A stretch of DNA of 22,985 bases from DATGIQ01 sp035295665 (GTDB lineage: Bacteria; Planctomycetota; Planctomycetia; Gemmatales; Gemmataceae), in contig DATGIQ010000165.1 in assembly GCA_035295665.1 (NCBI GenBank), positions 1-22,985 on the forward strand. Direction: 5' to 3'. The position numbers and the translations under genes are program-made. Each line of letters starts with the position of its first letter. The stretch's first letter is position 1. The notes under the pieces are model-generated. The model was given only the letters and a program-made list of their open reading frames with translations. It made no database searches and was not told the DNA's origin. Positions 14,120 through 22,985 of this stretch are shown one piece after another.

Positions 14120-17100
14120 ATGTCCCGGAACATGTGGAACAAATGGCTGAAATCGTCCTCGCGTCTGTTCGGCCGTCGAGTTCGCCGGCAGGCCAGTGTG
14201 AGCCGTTTTCGCCCGCGGGTCGAATCGCTTGAAGATCGTTGCTTGCTTGCGGCGACCATTACGGTTACCTCCACTGCACCCTTTGATTCAGGAGATGTGC
14301 TGACACTCCTGCAAGCGATCGGAGTGAACAATGGCACCCTCCCCCTGACGGCGTTGACACCGGCCGAGCAGGGCTTGGTCAGCGGGGATCCGACAGGGGG
14401 CGGCAACACGATCGCGTTTGACATAGGCGGGGGGGGAAAACAAACGATCGTTGTCCCTGCCGGCCTGCCGCCGATCGACGTTTCCGCGACCATCGACGGC
14501 AGCACGCAACCAGGCTTTGCCGGCACGCCCCTCGTCCAATTGGTTCCGGGGGCTGCCGTCACTGGCAGCGCTGCGACATTCGGCTTAGACATCACCACGG
14601 ATGGTTGTACGATCAAGGATCTGGCGATCGGCGGTTTCTCCACGGCAGGAATCAACCTGGCCAGCAACGGCAACATCGTCGCCGGAAACTTTATCGGCAC
14701 CGATCTTTCCGGAAAGAAGGCCTTGGCCAACGGCGCGGGAGTATTGATTACCGGATCGAACAACACCATCGGCGGTCTGACCGACGCACAACGGAACATC
14801 ATATCGGGCAACGACACGGGTGTCTTCATGGACGGCAGTGAGATCCTGACCAAGCAGAACATCGTGGAGCACAACTACATCGGGACCGATGTGAGCGGTA
14901 CCGTCACCCTGGCGAACCTTGTTGGTGTGGACATCCTCGATGCGCCCAGCAACACGATCGGTGGCCTGAGCGGAGCTGCGACCCGCAACATCATCACCGG
15001 CAACAGCGTTATGGGCGTAAACCTGGAAGCCTCCAGCAACGTCGTGGTGGGCAACTACATCGGCACCGACAAAGATGGCACCGGAAAGGTGGTTGACCCC
15101 ATCACGATGAAAGCGGGCAACACCGTGGGTGTGTCGATTAGCGGGGTGAGCAACACCATCGGCGGGGTGACAGCCGAGGCGCGCAACGTAATCTCGGGAA
15201 ACGGCCTCGGCGTCCAGATTAACGGTACCGGGGCCAACCTGGTGCAGGGCAATTACATCGGCACGGATCAGAGCGGAATGATGGGACTGGGAAACGATTC
15301 CGGAGTGGCCATCGTTTTCGCAAGCGGCAGCACCATCGGCGGCACAACGCCCGGGGCCGGCAATATCCTTTCGGGCAACACTCACTTTGGGGTCATCATT
15401 GTTCAGTTCTCCACAGGCAACAGCGTCCAAGGCAATCGCATCGGCACCAACTACCTGGGAACCGCCCCTGTGCCCAATGGCGACGGCGGCGTTCTCATTG
15501 CCCTCGGTTCCAGTTTCAACTTTATCGGAGGCGCAGTGGCCGGGGCGGGCAACGTCATCGCGGGCAACGGCAAGGTGGGAGTTCTGGTTACCGATGCCCA
15601 AACCTCCTTCAACGGGATTGGCGGCAACACGATCGGCGGCGCCGGCCTCCTGGCCAACGGCGGCGATGGGGTGCTCCTGGCTGCCGGATGTAGTTTCAAC
15701 GACGTGGGCGGCTCCGTCGCCGGGGACGGCAATGTCATTTCGGGGAATACCGGCGTGGGCGTCCACATCACGGGCCCCGCGACGATCGGCAACCAAGTGG
15801 GTGCCAACTTGATTGGCACCAATGCGACGGGCACGGTTTCCCTGCCCAACTTTGATGGGATCGGCATCGACGGCGGCGCCAACAATAATACGATCGGTGG
15901 CTACACACCAGTTGGCCTGATCGGCAACCTCATTTCCGGGAACCTGCACGAAGGGATCCGGATCGTGGGCAACGGGACCACGGCGAACGTTTTTCTACAC
16001 AACTTCATCGGGACCGATGGCGACGGCAAGACCGCTGTACCGAACCTGGACAATGGCATCCTGATTAGCGACGCCCCTGGAAACAAGATCGGCGACAATA
16101 CCAAAAGCGAGGTATTCTTTCTCGCCGAAGGCAACCTGATCTCGGGGAATACCCACGATGGCATTGTGATTTCGGGAGCGAACGCCAGCGGAAACCTAGT
16201 CCAGAGCAATTACATCGGCATGAACCTGGACGGGGACGACAAAATCCCCAATGGGGACAACGGCGTGCGGATCGACGGAGCCCCGAGGAATGTTCTCGGG
16301 CAAGATCCCAGTGCCGCCATCGGCCATTTTCGCAACCTGATCACGGGCAACGGAGCCAACGGCGTCTACATCAAGGGCATGACTGCGGATGGGAATGTGA
16401 TCAGTGCCAACTATATCGGCACACGGTATGGGGGCGAGACCCGGCTACCGAGCTTGATCGGCAACGGCGGCGATGGCGTGCGCATCGACGGTGCCCCGAA
16501 TACCTTCTTCAGCGATATTGGTTCCGATCCGGGGATCGTCATCTCAGCAAACCACGACAACGGCATCGAAATTCTGAATGGGGCCCAGGGCACCAAGGTG
16601 ACCAAGTGCGCGATTGGCACCGACTTACAACGCAACATCGCCCTCCCCAACGGTATTGACGGCATCCGGATCGATAACAGCACAAATAGCCTGCTCAAGG
16701 GGAATGAGATTTCCGGAAATACCGTACAAGGCGTCCATATCCTGGGTGCGGCGGCCACCGGAAACAGTGTAGTAAGCAATAACATTGGCTACCATCCGCA
16801 GGCAATGGCCCCTCTGCCCAACGGGCAGGACGGCATCTTGATTGAGCGGGGTGCCTCGCAAAACACGCTTGGCGGTGCAACCGCGGGCGCGGGCAACGAA
16901 ATCTCGGGTAATGGGACCAACGGTGTGGAAATCGACGGGCTCACGACGGATCAAAATGTCGTGCAAGGGAATACCATCGGCGTCGATACGACGTTTTTCG
17001 TGGCCGTGCCGAATGGCAATGACGGCGTGCGTATCGGCGGGGGAGCAGCCAACAATACGATCGGGGGCGCCGCTGCCGGTAATGTGATCGCCGGCAACAC

Positions 17101-20056
17101 GCAGAACGGGGTGGAGATCGCCGGCTCCAATAGCAATGCCGTGGAAGCGAACCGAATCGGAAACGTCGTTGGTCGGGCTGGAATTCTCAACGTACCGAAT
17201 GGCAACGACGGCCTGCTCGTCAACAACGGCGCCGCCCAAAACCAGATCGGGGCAGTAGGGGATGGGCTCAACAATACCATCTCCGGCAACACGAAGAATG
17301 GCGTCGAGATTAGCGGTGCCGGCACCAATGGCAATCGTGTGCAGAACAATTTCATCGGCACCGATGCCAACGGCGATGACGGGCTGGGGAACGGCAAGGA
17401 TGGCGTGCTCATCATGGGCGGTGCGTCCAACAATTCTGTCGGCGGTGGGGTCGCCGGCGCCGGCAACGTCATCTCCGCCAACGACGTCAACGGCGTCGAG
17501 ATTACCGGCGCCCGCACGAACGGCAATGCCGTACAGAACAATTTCATTGGCACCAACCTCCAAGGCGTGCAGGGGAGAATCCCGTTGCGCAATCGGAAGG
17601 ACGGCGTGCTGATCAGTGGTGGTGCGGCCAAGAATACCATTGGCGGTGGGGGCGTCGGCGGCCCGAACCCCAATGTCGGCGGCCGGATTTTCAACCCGAT
17701 GCTGAGCAATCTGATTTCGGACAACGGCGCCAACGGTGTCGAGATCACCGATGCCGGCACGACAGCAAACGTGGTTCTGCAAGATGTGATCGGTACGGAC
17801 CTGACGGGGACGGTTCCCTTGGGAAATGGGGTCCTCGGTGGCGGAGATGGGGTCTTGATCCGCGGCGGTGCGTCTACAAACACCATCGGTGGCCCGCTTC
17901 CTCCAGCAGGTGCCTCTCCTGGGTTTGCCAACCTGATCTCGAGCAACTCCGGCGACGGCATCCGCATCATCGATCCTCAGTCAACGGGAAACTCCGTGTT
18001 TGATAATTTCATCGGCACGGATGGAGGTGGCCTGGCACGGCTCCCCAACACTTTGGACGGAGTTCTCATCAGCAATGCGCCCAATAACTTCATCGGCGTC
18101 CCCCTGGCGGCCGCGAACATCATCTCGGGCAATACGAACAACGGCGTCGAGATCCGAGGCGCGGCCGCGGCAGGAAACCTCGTCGAATTCAACTCGATCG
18201 GTATCGCCTTTAACGCAGCCGCCCTAGGGAACAGCGGCTGCGGAGTCTACGTAAACGGTGCTTTGGGCAACAGCATTTCAAACAACACGATCGCCTTTAA
18301 TGGAACGCGGGGCGCCCTGCCGCCGACAGGGGGAGTGATCATCGTAGACGATCCGGCCACGCCGGCCGTCCACGCCACCAGCAACAAGATCGGTGCGAAC
18401 AGGATCTTCCTGAATACCGGGCTGGGGATCGACCTTGGCGACGATGGCGTGACCCTGAACGATGCCGCGGGCCACGTCGGGCCAAACAACTTCCAGAACT
18501 TCCCGCTCCTGACCTCGGCCATTTTTGATGGCGTGAATACGACCGTCACGGGATCCCTGCAAAGCAGCGCTCCAGGTCCCTTCACGATCGAGTTCTTCTC
18601 CAACACCGTCAAGGATCCCTCCGGTTACGGACAGGGGGAAACGCCTTTGGGCGTCCTTGCGAAGACGACCGATTTACTTGGCCACACGAGCTTCAGTTTT
18701 ACGGTCGTCGGGAGTTTCCTCGGCCAATTCATCACGGCCACGGCCACGGATTTAAACAACAACACCTCGGAGTTCTCGGGTGCGACAATCGTCGGCCTGC
18801 AGTCCGTAGCCGACGTGGCTCTGACTAATACGGCCGCGGCAAGCGTGGCCGAGGGGGGTCGCCTCACCTACACGATCACCGTCCACAACAACGGACCGAG
18901 CGATGCCGGCAATGTGGTAGTAACCGATGTGCTCCCGGCGAATGTCCAATTCGTGTCGGCAAATTTCGGAGCGGCTACCTTTGCTGTTACAGGTGCCACC
19001 ATCAGGGTGACCCTTCGCACCCTCGCCAAGGGCGCCACCGTGCAGGGGACCATCGTGATTCAAGTTCCCGAGGAAGGGGCCCTGGCCAACCTGGCCACCG
19101 TGTCCAGTACGACGTTCGATCCCAATCTGAGCAACAACAGCCAGACGGCCAATACGACCGTGACCGATCCGGCCGTGTTGGCCACGCCCGGCAATGTGAG
19201 CGCCACGGCCGGTGCGCCCTTCCGTGGCCCGGTGGCGACGTTTACCGATCCGGGCGGATCGGAAGTGAATGCCGGCGACCCGGCCGCCGTCCTCGACGCG
19301 CATTACACAGTGGTGAGTATCAACTGGGGTGACCGCACTCCATTCGACACGAAGACAGGCACGCTCAGCTACAGCAGCAGCCTGGGTTCCACGACTGCCC
19401 CGTTCACGGTCACCGGCAGCCACACGTATGCGGCCGCGGGCTCCTACATGATCACAATCACGATTGGCCATGAAGGGGTTCTCACGACAGTGACCAGTCC
19501 GGCCGTGGTCACCAATCTTGGCCTCTTCATCGGGCCGCAGCTGACCCAGCCGATTAGTTTCTGGGCGGGATTGCTGGGTCAGGAACTGCTTCGCAGGTTC
19601 GGACTCACTGCAGGTGGCCAAACGCTGGGTCAGTGGTTGGCCACGACCTTTCCGAATCTGTACGGGGGAATGAACGGAGCTTCGAATTTGAGCGGCTTCA
19701 CCAATGCCCAAGTCGCAACCTACTACATGGGTCTGTTCAGCAGCAGCGCTGGCCCAAAGTTGGACGCCGCGGTACTGGCCACCGCTCTGGACGTTTTTGC
19801 AACAACGCTCTCGCTTGGGGGAATGGCTGGGACGAGCTATGGTTTCCTGGTTAGCGTCTCCGGGCTGGGGTCCTATTCCGTCAACGTCGGCTTTAGCGGG
19901 CTGGCCTTCGGTGTACCCAATAACACGGTGCTGAACGTCTACCAGATCCTCCTGGCGACCAATGAGTCGGCGATGAGCGGGGAACCGTGGGGAACCAATC
20001 GGATGCTGCGCGACCAACTCCTTGCGGTGTTCGAGTGGATTGATGGGCCCGTTTGA
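14120..20056 (+). CDS. Giant parallel beta-helix surface protein with LEDRCLL motif
   Basis: The 1978-residue product starts with a basic N-terminus and FRPRVESLEDRCLLAA, the planctomycete surface-protein motif. Residues near 40-180 (TITVTSTAPFDSGDVLTLLQ and on) cap the array. From about 180 to 1430 there are around 18 repeats of 60-70 residues. Each has blocks like NYIGTDQSG, NGNDGVRIGGGAANNTIGG and GAGNVISGN, typical of right-handed parallel beta-helices (pectate-lyase-like fold). A closing module follows (GLGIDLGDDG through FITATATDLNNNTSEFSG, about 1430-1555), then a DUF11 domain (about 1563-1685, VHNNGPSDAGNVVVTDVLPA) and a PKD-like domain (WGDRTPF, SHTYAAAGSY). A C-terminal module of about 175 residues contains LGQWLATTFPNLYG. 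The protein is probably exported and structural or adhesive; no catalytic motif is visible. It is divergent from the sigma factor. Confidence 0.88.
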   Translation: MSRNMWNKWLKSSSRLFGRRVRRQASVSRFRPRVESLEDRCLLAATITVTSTAPFDSGDVLTLLQAIGVNNGTLPLTALTPAEQGLVSGDPTGGGNTIAFDIGGGGKQTIVVPAGLPPIDVSATIDGSTQPGFAGTPLVQLVPGAAVTGSAATFGLDITTDGCTIKDLAIGGFSTAGINLASNGNIVAGNFIGTDLSGKKALANGAGVLITGSNNTIGGLTDAQRNIISGNDTGVFMDGSEILTKQNIVEHNYIGTDVSGTVTLANLVGVDILDAPSNTIGGLSGAATRNIITGNSVMGVNLEASSNVVVGNYIGTDKDGTGKVVDPITMKAGNTVGVSISGVSNTIGGVTAEARNVISGNGLGVQINGTGANLVQGNYIGTDQSGMMGLGNDSGVAIVFASGSTIGGTTPGAGNILSGNTHFGVIIVQFSTGNSVQGNRIGTNYLGTAPVPNGDGGVLIALGSSFNFIGGAVAGAGNVIAGNGKVGVLVTDAQTSFNGIGGNTIGGAGLLANGGDGVLLAAGCSFNDVGGSVAGDGNVISGNTGVGVHITGPATIGNQVGANLIGTNATGTVSLPNFDGIGIDGGANNNTIGGYTPVGLIGNLISGNLHEGIRIVGNGTTANVFLHNFIGTDGDGKTAVPNLDNGILISDAPGNKIGDNTKSEVFFLAEGNLISGNTHDGIVISGANASGNLVQSNYIGMNLDGDDKIPNGDNGVRIDGAPRNVLGQDPSAAIGHFRNLITGNGANGVYIKGMTADGNVISANYIGTRYGGETRLPSLIGNGGDGVRIDGAPNTFFSDIGSDPGIVISANHDNGIEILNGAQGTKVTKCAIGTDLQRNIALPNGIDGIRIDNSTNSLLKGNEISGNTVQGVHILGAAATGNSVVSNNIGYHPQAMAPLPNGQDGILIERGASQNTLGGATAGAGNEISGNGTNGVEIDGLTTDQNVVQGNTIGVDTTFFVAVPNGNDGVRIGGGAANNTIGGAAAGNVIAGNTQNGVEIAGSNSNAVEANRIGNVVGRAGILNVPNGNDGLLVNNGAAQNQIGAVGDGLNNTISGNTKNGVEISGAGTNGNRVQNNFIGTDANGDDGLGNGKDGVLIMGGASNNSVGGGVAGAGNVISANDVNGVEITGARTNGNAVQNNFIGTNLQGVQGRIPLRNRKDGVLISGGAAKNTIGGGGVGGPNPNVGGRIFNPMLSNLISDNGANGVEITDAGTTANVVLQDVIGTDLTGTVPLGNGVLGGGDGVLIRGGASTNTIGGPLPPAGASPGFANLISSNSGDGIRIIDPQSTGNSVFDNFIGTDGGGLARLPNTLDGVLISNAPNNFIGVPLAAANIISGNTNNGVEIRGAAAAGNLVEFNSIGIAFNAAALGNSGCGVYVNGALGNSISNNTIAFNGTRGALPPTGGVIIVDDPATPAVHATSNKIGANRIFLNTGLGIDLGDDGVTLNDAAGHVGPNNFQNFPLLTSAIFDGVNTTVTGSLQSSAPGPFTIEFFSNTVKDPSGYGQGETPLGVLAKTTDLLGHTSFSFTVVGSFLGQFITATATDLNNNTSEFSGATIVGLQSVADVALTNTAAASVAEGGRLTYTITVHNNGPSDAGNVVVTDVLPANVQFVSANFGAATFAVTGATIRVTLRTLAKGATVQGTIVIQVPEEGALANLATVSSTTFDPNLSNNSQTANTTVTDPAVLATPGNVSATAGAPFRGPVATFTDPGGSEVNAGDPAAVLDAHYTVVSINWGDRTPFDTKTGTLSYSSSLGSTTAPFTVTGSHTYAAAGSYMITITIGHEGVLTTVTSPAVVTNLGLFIGPQLTQPISFWAGLLGQELLRRFGLTAGGQTLGQWLATTFPNLYGGMNGASNLSGFTNAQVATYYMGLFSSSAGPKLDAAVLATALDVFATTLSLGGMAGTSYGFLVSVSGLGSYSVNVGFSGLAFGVPNNTVLNVYQILLATNESAMSGEPWGTNRMLRDQLLAVFEWIDGPV

Positions 20057-20073
20057 GCCGGCTCTTCTCTGGA

Positions 20074-20122
20074 CGGAGGGACGGTTTATCACCTAGCCTC
20101 TTGCATCTACCATCCCGCTCCG
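20074..20122. terminator. Weak hairpin after the giant protein gene
   Basis: Bases 20074-20085 pair with 20109-20122 through 11 pairs, with a 2-nt bulge and one mismatch, around a 23-nt loop. No T run follows. It is the only candidate 3' structure between the giant gene and the lipoprotein gene. Confidence 0.25.
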
Positions 20123-20198
20123 CTACAGTTGATCCCGATCGTCACCGATTCGCGGTGTTGTGGAGCGGTTCGGCGCGAGGTGTTCGGTAAAGATCTGC

Positions 20199-22010
20199 AT
20201 GAGACTTCTGTCGGTCGTGCACGCGGTCCTGCACTTTTTGGTGGCCCTGGCTCTGCTCTCCGCGGGCTGTCGCCAGCCAGGCCTCAATCGAGCGCCGGAA
20301 TCGGGAGCCAGCCCTCCTTGGTTCCTCGACATCACAGAGCAAGTTGGCATCCATTTCCTGCACGATGCCGGTCCCGAAGGAAAGTTTTTCATGCCCCAGA
20401 TCATGGGCTCTGGAGCTGCCCTGTTCGACTTTGATAACGATGGTCGGCTCGATATCTACCTGATCCAAAACGGCGGCCCCGGCTCTCCATCTTGCAATCG
20501 TCTCTTTCGGCAAGGTGCTGACGGACGGTTCGTCGATGTGAGCAAGGGCTCGGGGCTGGATATTGGCGGGTACGGCATGGGCGTGGCCATTGGCGATGTC
20601 AATAACGACGGCTGGCCCGATGTGCTCGTGACCGAGTATGGCGGCGTCCGGCTCTTCCTCAACAACGGCAACGGCACGTTCAGCGAGGTCACCCAGACCG
20701 CTGGCCTGGAGAATCCTCTGTGGGCCACCTCAGCCAGCTTCGTCGATTATGACCGCGATGGCTGGCTCGATCTCGTCATCGTCAATTATGTCGATTACGA
20801 TGCCACGAAAATCTGCACCGAGCCCGGTGGGAAATCGGATTATTGCGGGCCGAGCTCCTTTCCTGGCACAGTGACGCGGCTGTATCGCAATCTGGGCGTG
20901 AAATCCAGACCAAAAGACGAGGAGACCGGGAGACAAGGAGACAGACAGCAGCTCTCCCCCTCTCCGCCGCTGCGGGTCTCCGTGCCTCGATTCGAAGATG
21001 TGACGCTCCGAGCGGGGCTGGGCCGAGTGCCCGGACCGGGGCTGGGGGTTGTTTGTGCCGACTTCAATGGCGACCGCTGGCCCGATCTCTTCATCGCCAA
21101 CGATGGCGAGCCCAATCGGCTCTGGATCAACCAGCACGATGGCACGTTCACCGAAGAAGCGGTCGTCCGCGGCCTGGCTTACAACAGCCTGGGGCGCGCC
21201 GAGGCCAACATGGGGATCGCCCTGGGAGATGTGGATGGGAAAGGTGCGTTTTCGGTGTTTGTGACGCATTTGACCGAACAGACCAACACGCTCTGGAGCC
21301 AGGGACCGCAGGGAATGTTTCAGGATCAAACGGCGCAGGCTGGCCTGGCAAGCCCGGCTTGGCACGCCACCGGCTTCGGCACGGTCCTGGCCGACTTCGA
21401 TCACGACGGGGCTCTCGATTTGGCCATCGTCAACGGCCGGGTCCGGCGGGCAAAACATCCCGTGCTGCATGGGCCAGCCACGACGCTCAGCCCCCATTGG
21501 GGCGCCTATGCCGAACGCAATCAACTCTTTGCCAACGATGGCGCCGGTCGCTTCCACGAGGTTTCGCCATCGAATCCTGCGTTTTGCGGAACGCCGAGCG
21601 TCGCCCGTGGCTTGGCGTGCGGGGATGTTGATGGCGACGGTGCCCTCGACCTTCTCGTGACGACCGTGGCGGGGCCCGCACGCCTGTACCGCAACGTGGC
21701 TGCTCAGCGGGGGCATTGGCTGCTGGTGCGTGCCCTGGACCCGATGCTCAAACGCGATGCTTACGGTGCCGAGGTGATGGTTTCGTACGGCGGCCGACGT
21801 CAGCGACGCTGGGTCAATCCGGGTTACAGCTACCTGTGCAGCAACGATCCCCGCGTCCACTTCGGCCTCGGTTCCACAGCACACATCGACGCCATCGAGG
21901 TTCTTTGGCCCGATGGCCGTGAGGAAACGTTTCCCGGTCGAGCCGCGGACCAAGTGGTCGTTTTGCGAAAGGGCGAAGGCAAAATCGGTTCCACGGAGCC
22001 CCGCCCATGA
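20199..22010 (+). CDS. VCBS/FG-GAP repeat lipoprotein with ASPIC/UnbV domain (CRTAC1-like)
   Basis: The ATG at 20199 opens a lipoprotein signal, MRLLSVVHAVLHFLVALALL, followed by the lipobox LSAGC (Cys24). A frame extension to 20160 is unlikely. About seven FG-GAP/VCBS blades follow, several with calcium-loop patterns: FDFDNDGRLD, GDVNNDGWPD, VDYDRDGWLD, ADFNGDRWPD, ADFDHDGALD and GDVDGDGALD; one (GDVDGKGAFS) is degenerate. The C-terminal ASPIC/UnbV region (about 510-590) has YGAEVMVSYGGRRQRRWVNP, VHFGLG and EVLWPDG. This is the CRTAC1-like family, presumably a propeller held at the membrane; its function in bacteria is unknown. Residues 234-264 are a hydrophilic stretch that looks like an in-frame repeat insertion. 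The stop overlaps the next start (ATGA), so the TPR protein is probably its partner. Confidence 0.9.
   Translation: MRLLSVVHAVLHFLVALALLSAGCRQPGLNRAPESGASPPWFLDITEQVGIHFLHDAGPEGKFFMPQIMGSGAALFDFDNDGRLDIYLIQNGGPGSPSCNRLFRQGADGRFVDVSKGSGLDIGGYGMGVAIGDVNNDGWPDVLVTEYGGVRLFLNNGNGTFSEVTQTAGLENPLWATSASFVDYDRDGWLDLVIVNYVDYDATKICTEPGGKSDYCGPSSFPGTVTRLYRNLGVKSRPKDEETGRQGDRQQLSPSPPLRVSVPRFEDVTLRAGLGRVPGPGLGVVCADFNGDRWPDLFIANDGEPNRLWINQHDGTFTEEAVVRGLAYNSLGRAEANMGIALGDVDGKGAFSVFVTHLTEQTNTLWSQGPQGMFQDQTAQAGLASPAWHATGFGTVLADFDHDGALDLAIVNGRVRRAKHPVLHGPATTLSPHWGAYAERNQLFANDGAGRFHEVSPSNPAFCGTPSVARGLACGDVDGDGALDLLVTTVAGPARLYRNVAAQRGHWLLVRALDPMLKRDAYGAEVMVSYGGRRQRRWVNPGYSYLCSNDPRVHFGLGSTAHIDAIEVLWPDGREETFPGRAADQVVVLRKGEGKIGSTEPRP
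20898..20990 (+). repeat. Palindromic, purine/pyrimidine-rich repeat inside the lipoprotein gene
   Basis: Between LYRNLG and FEDVT, which normally sit close together in this family, 93 bp encode 31 low-complexity polar residues. The DNA has two nested stems: GGAGACC (20921-20927) with GGTCTCC (20975-20981), and GGGAGA (20928-20933) with TCTCCC (20953-20958). The GGAGACAAGGAGACA-like motif resembles a dispersed repeat that I recall from planctomycete and cyanobacterial genomes. Confidence 0.6.
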
Positions 22011-22985
22011 AGAAGGCCTTGATGCACCGAAACGCTGCCCAGCGAATCAGCCGAGTGCGGCTGCGAGGCAGGTTCCTCTGGATGACTCTGCTCGGCTTGG
22101 CCGTGCTGGCCACGGTCGTCGTTGGCGCGGCCTGGTATCGAATGGCTGCGCCTGCACCACCGACGGTTTCCCTGTCGGACCTCGACCCGGCCGTGGCGGC
22201 GGCCATCGAAACAGCCCAGCGGGGAGTCCGCGAACAGCCTCGGTCCGGTTCGGCCTGGGGCCGTCTCGGGATGGTTTTGCTGACGCACGATTTTCCCGCG
22301 GAAGCCCGCATTTGTTTGACCCAAGCAGCTCGGTTCGATCCTCGTGAGCCTCGTTGGCCCTATTTTCAAGGGATCGTCTTGCATCAGGAAGAACCCGACT
22401 CGGCGATTCCAGAACTTCAGCGTGCCGTGGAGCTTTGTGGTGACGAAGTGGCCACACCGCGTTTACTGCTGGCCGAGATCCTTTATGCCCAGGGCCGCCG
22501 AGACGAAGCGGAGGCCCAATTCCAACAGGTCCTGCACCACGAGCCCGGCAACGCTCGCGCCCATCTTGGCCTGGGCCGATTGGCTTCTTGGCGAGGCCAA
22601 GGGGCGGAGTGCATTCGCCACCTGGACGCTGCCAAAGCCGATCCGCGAACCCGGAAGGCTTCTCTCACTCTCTTGGCGGAGGTCTACCAGCGACTCGGCG
22701 ACCAGCGAGCCGCAGACCAAGTACTGCGTCAGCTCGCGACCTTGCCGGACGATGCGGCGTGGCCGGATCCCTTCCTCCAGGAATTGCTGCGGCTGCAAAC
22801 TGGACAGAAAGCCTACCTGGATCGGGCCAACCGCTTGCTCGACCAAGGCCACACCGCCGAAGCGGTTGCCCTGCTGCAACAGGCGGTCCGTGAGTATCCC
22901 AACGCCGATTGGACCTGGCTCTTGCTGGGCAAAGCCTTTCTGAAACGCAAGGAACTCCCTCCTGCCGTGGAAGCCCTGCGCAACG
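22007..22985 (+). CDS. TPR-repeat membrane protein (3' end missing)
   Basis: The frame is open from the ATG at 22007 to the window end, 326 residues so far. The ATG overlaps the lipoprotein's stop (ATGA), implying translational coupling. After a basic N-terminus there is one membrane segment near residues 25-43 (WMTLLGLAVLATVVVGAAWY). The rest is tetratricopeptide helices: SAWGRLGMVLLTHDFPAEAR, FQGIVLHQEEPDSAIPELQR, LLAEILYAQGRRDEAEAQFQ, AHLGLGRLASWRGQGAECIR and LLAEVYQRLGDQRAADQVLR. Such proteins act as scaffolds, and pairs of an ASPIC/VCBS protein with a TPR protein recur in planctomycetes. A joint complex at the membrane is inference. The number of repeats and any C-terminal domain cannot be seen. 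Confidence 0.88.
   Translation, partial: MKKALMHRNAAQRISRVRLRGRFLWMTLLGLAVLATVVVGAAWYRMAAPAPPTVSLSDLDPAVAAAIETAQRGVREQPRSGSAWGRLGMVLLTHDFPAEARICLTQAARFDPREPRWPYFQGIVLHQEEPDSAIPELQRAVELCGDEVATPRLLLAEILYAQGRRDEAEAQFQQVLHHEPGNARAHLGLGRLASWRGQGAECIRHLDAAKADPRTRKASLTLLAEVYQRLGDQRAADQVLRQLATLPDDAAWPDPFLQELLRLQTGQKAYLDRANRLLDQGHTAEAVALLQQAVREYPNADWTWLLLGKAFLKRKELPPAVEALRN

Noticed and set aside
14120..20056. Tandem DNA repeats suggesting a satellite or CRISPR-like array
   Set aside because: The repeat lies at protein level, with units diverged in DNA and irregular in length, as expected for beta-helix coils.
14585..20092. Several 350-450 codon minus-strand frames across the giant gene
   Set aside because: They mirror the repetitive Gly/Asn/Ile-rich coding sequence and show no domains of their own.
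20143..20157. CACCG-ATTCG-CGGTG mini-hairpin upstream of the lipoprotein gene
   Set aside because: A 5-bp stem is too short to be distinguished from chance in GC-rich sequence.

Overview
The window looks like the chromosome of a planctomycete, probably of the Gemmata branch (Gemmataceae). The signs are a GC-rich sequence with long shadow frames, an ECF sigma factor encoded just upstream of a Ser/Thr kinase with a TPR sensor region, a giant surface protein with the LEDRCLL-type N-terminal motif, a PEP-CTERM protein, a lipoprotein with VCBS and ASPIC/UnbV domains paired with a TPR protein, and many genes without a clear Shine-Dalgarno. No tRNA, rRNA, CRISPR array, phage gene or transposase gene was seen. 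The genus is inference; the protein families are read from motifs.

Layout. 1-1013: 3' part of a secreted-type glycoside hydrolase with a collagen-binding-like C-terminal domain (+). 1296-1658: MmcQ/YjbR protein (-). 1766-2695: secreted NHL-type beta-propeller (-) with a good intrinsic terminator. 3315-4730: PhoPQ-activated pathogenicity-related (PqaA-like) alpha/beta hydrolase (-). 5214-5975: PEP-CTERM protein (+), divergent from the hydrolase across a 483-bp regulatory gap. 6407-10050: four + strand genes (hypoxanthine phosphoribosyltransferase, family 4 glycosyltransferase, glgC, small membrane protein), the last two overlapping by 4 nt. 10186-13233 and 13262-13879: Ser/Thr kinase-TPR protein and its ECF sigma factor (-). 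14120-20056: 1978-residue parallel beta-helix surface protein (+), divergent from the sigma factor. 20199-22010: VCBS/ASPIC lipoprotein, translationally coupled (ATGA) to a TPR membrane protein that runs off the window end.

How the genes fit together. glgC and the adjacent glycosyltransferase suggest alpha-glucan or nucleotide-sugar metabolism. The sigma/kinase pair is a classic planctomycete signalling module and lies back-to-back with the giant surface protein, a possible target (inference). Much of the rest is export and cell-surface biology.

The least explained layer is a set of long palindromes that differ in sequence. They lie in gaps or just after genes (1018-1065, 3165-3247, 6132-6190, 6229-6290, 10072-10131), and one sits in frame inside a coding region (20898-20990). 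They look like several families of dispersed palindromic repeats. No complete novel enzyme system was recognised.
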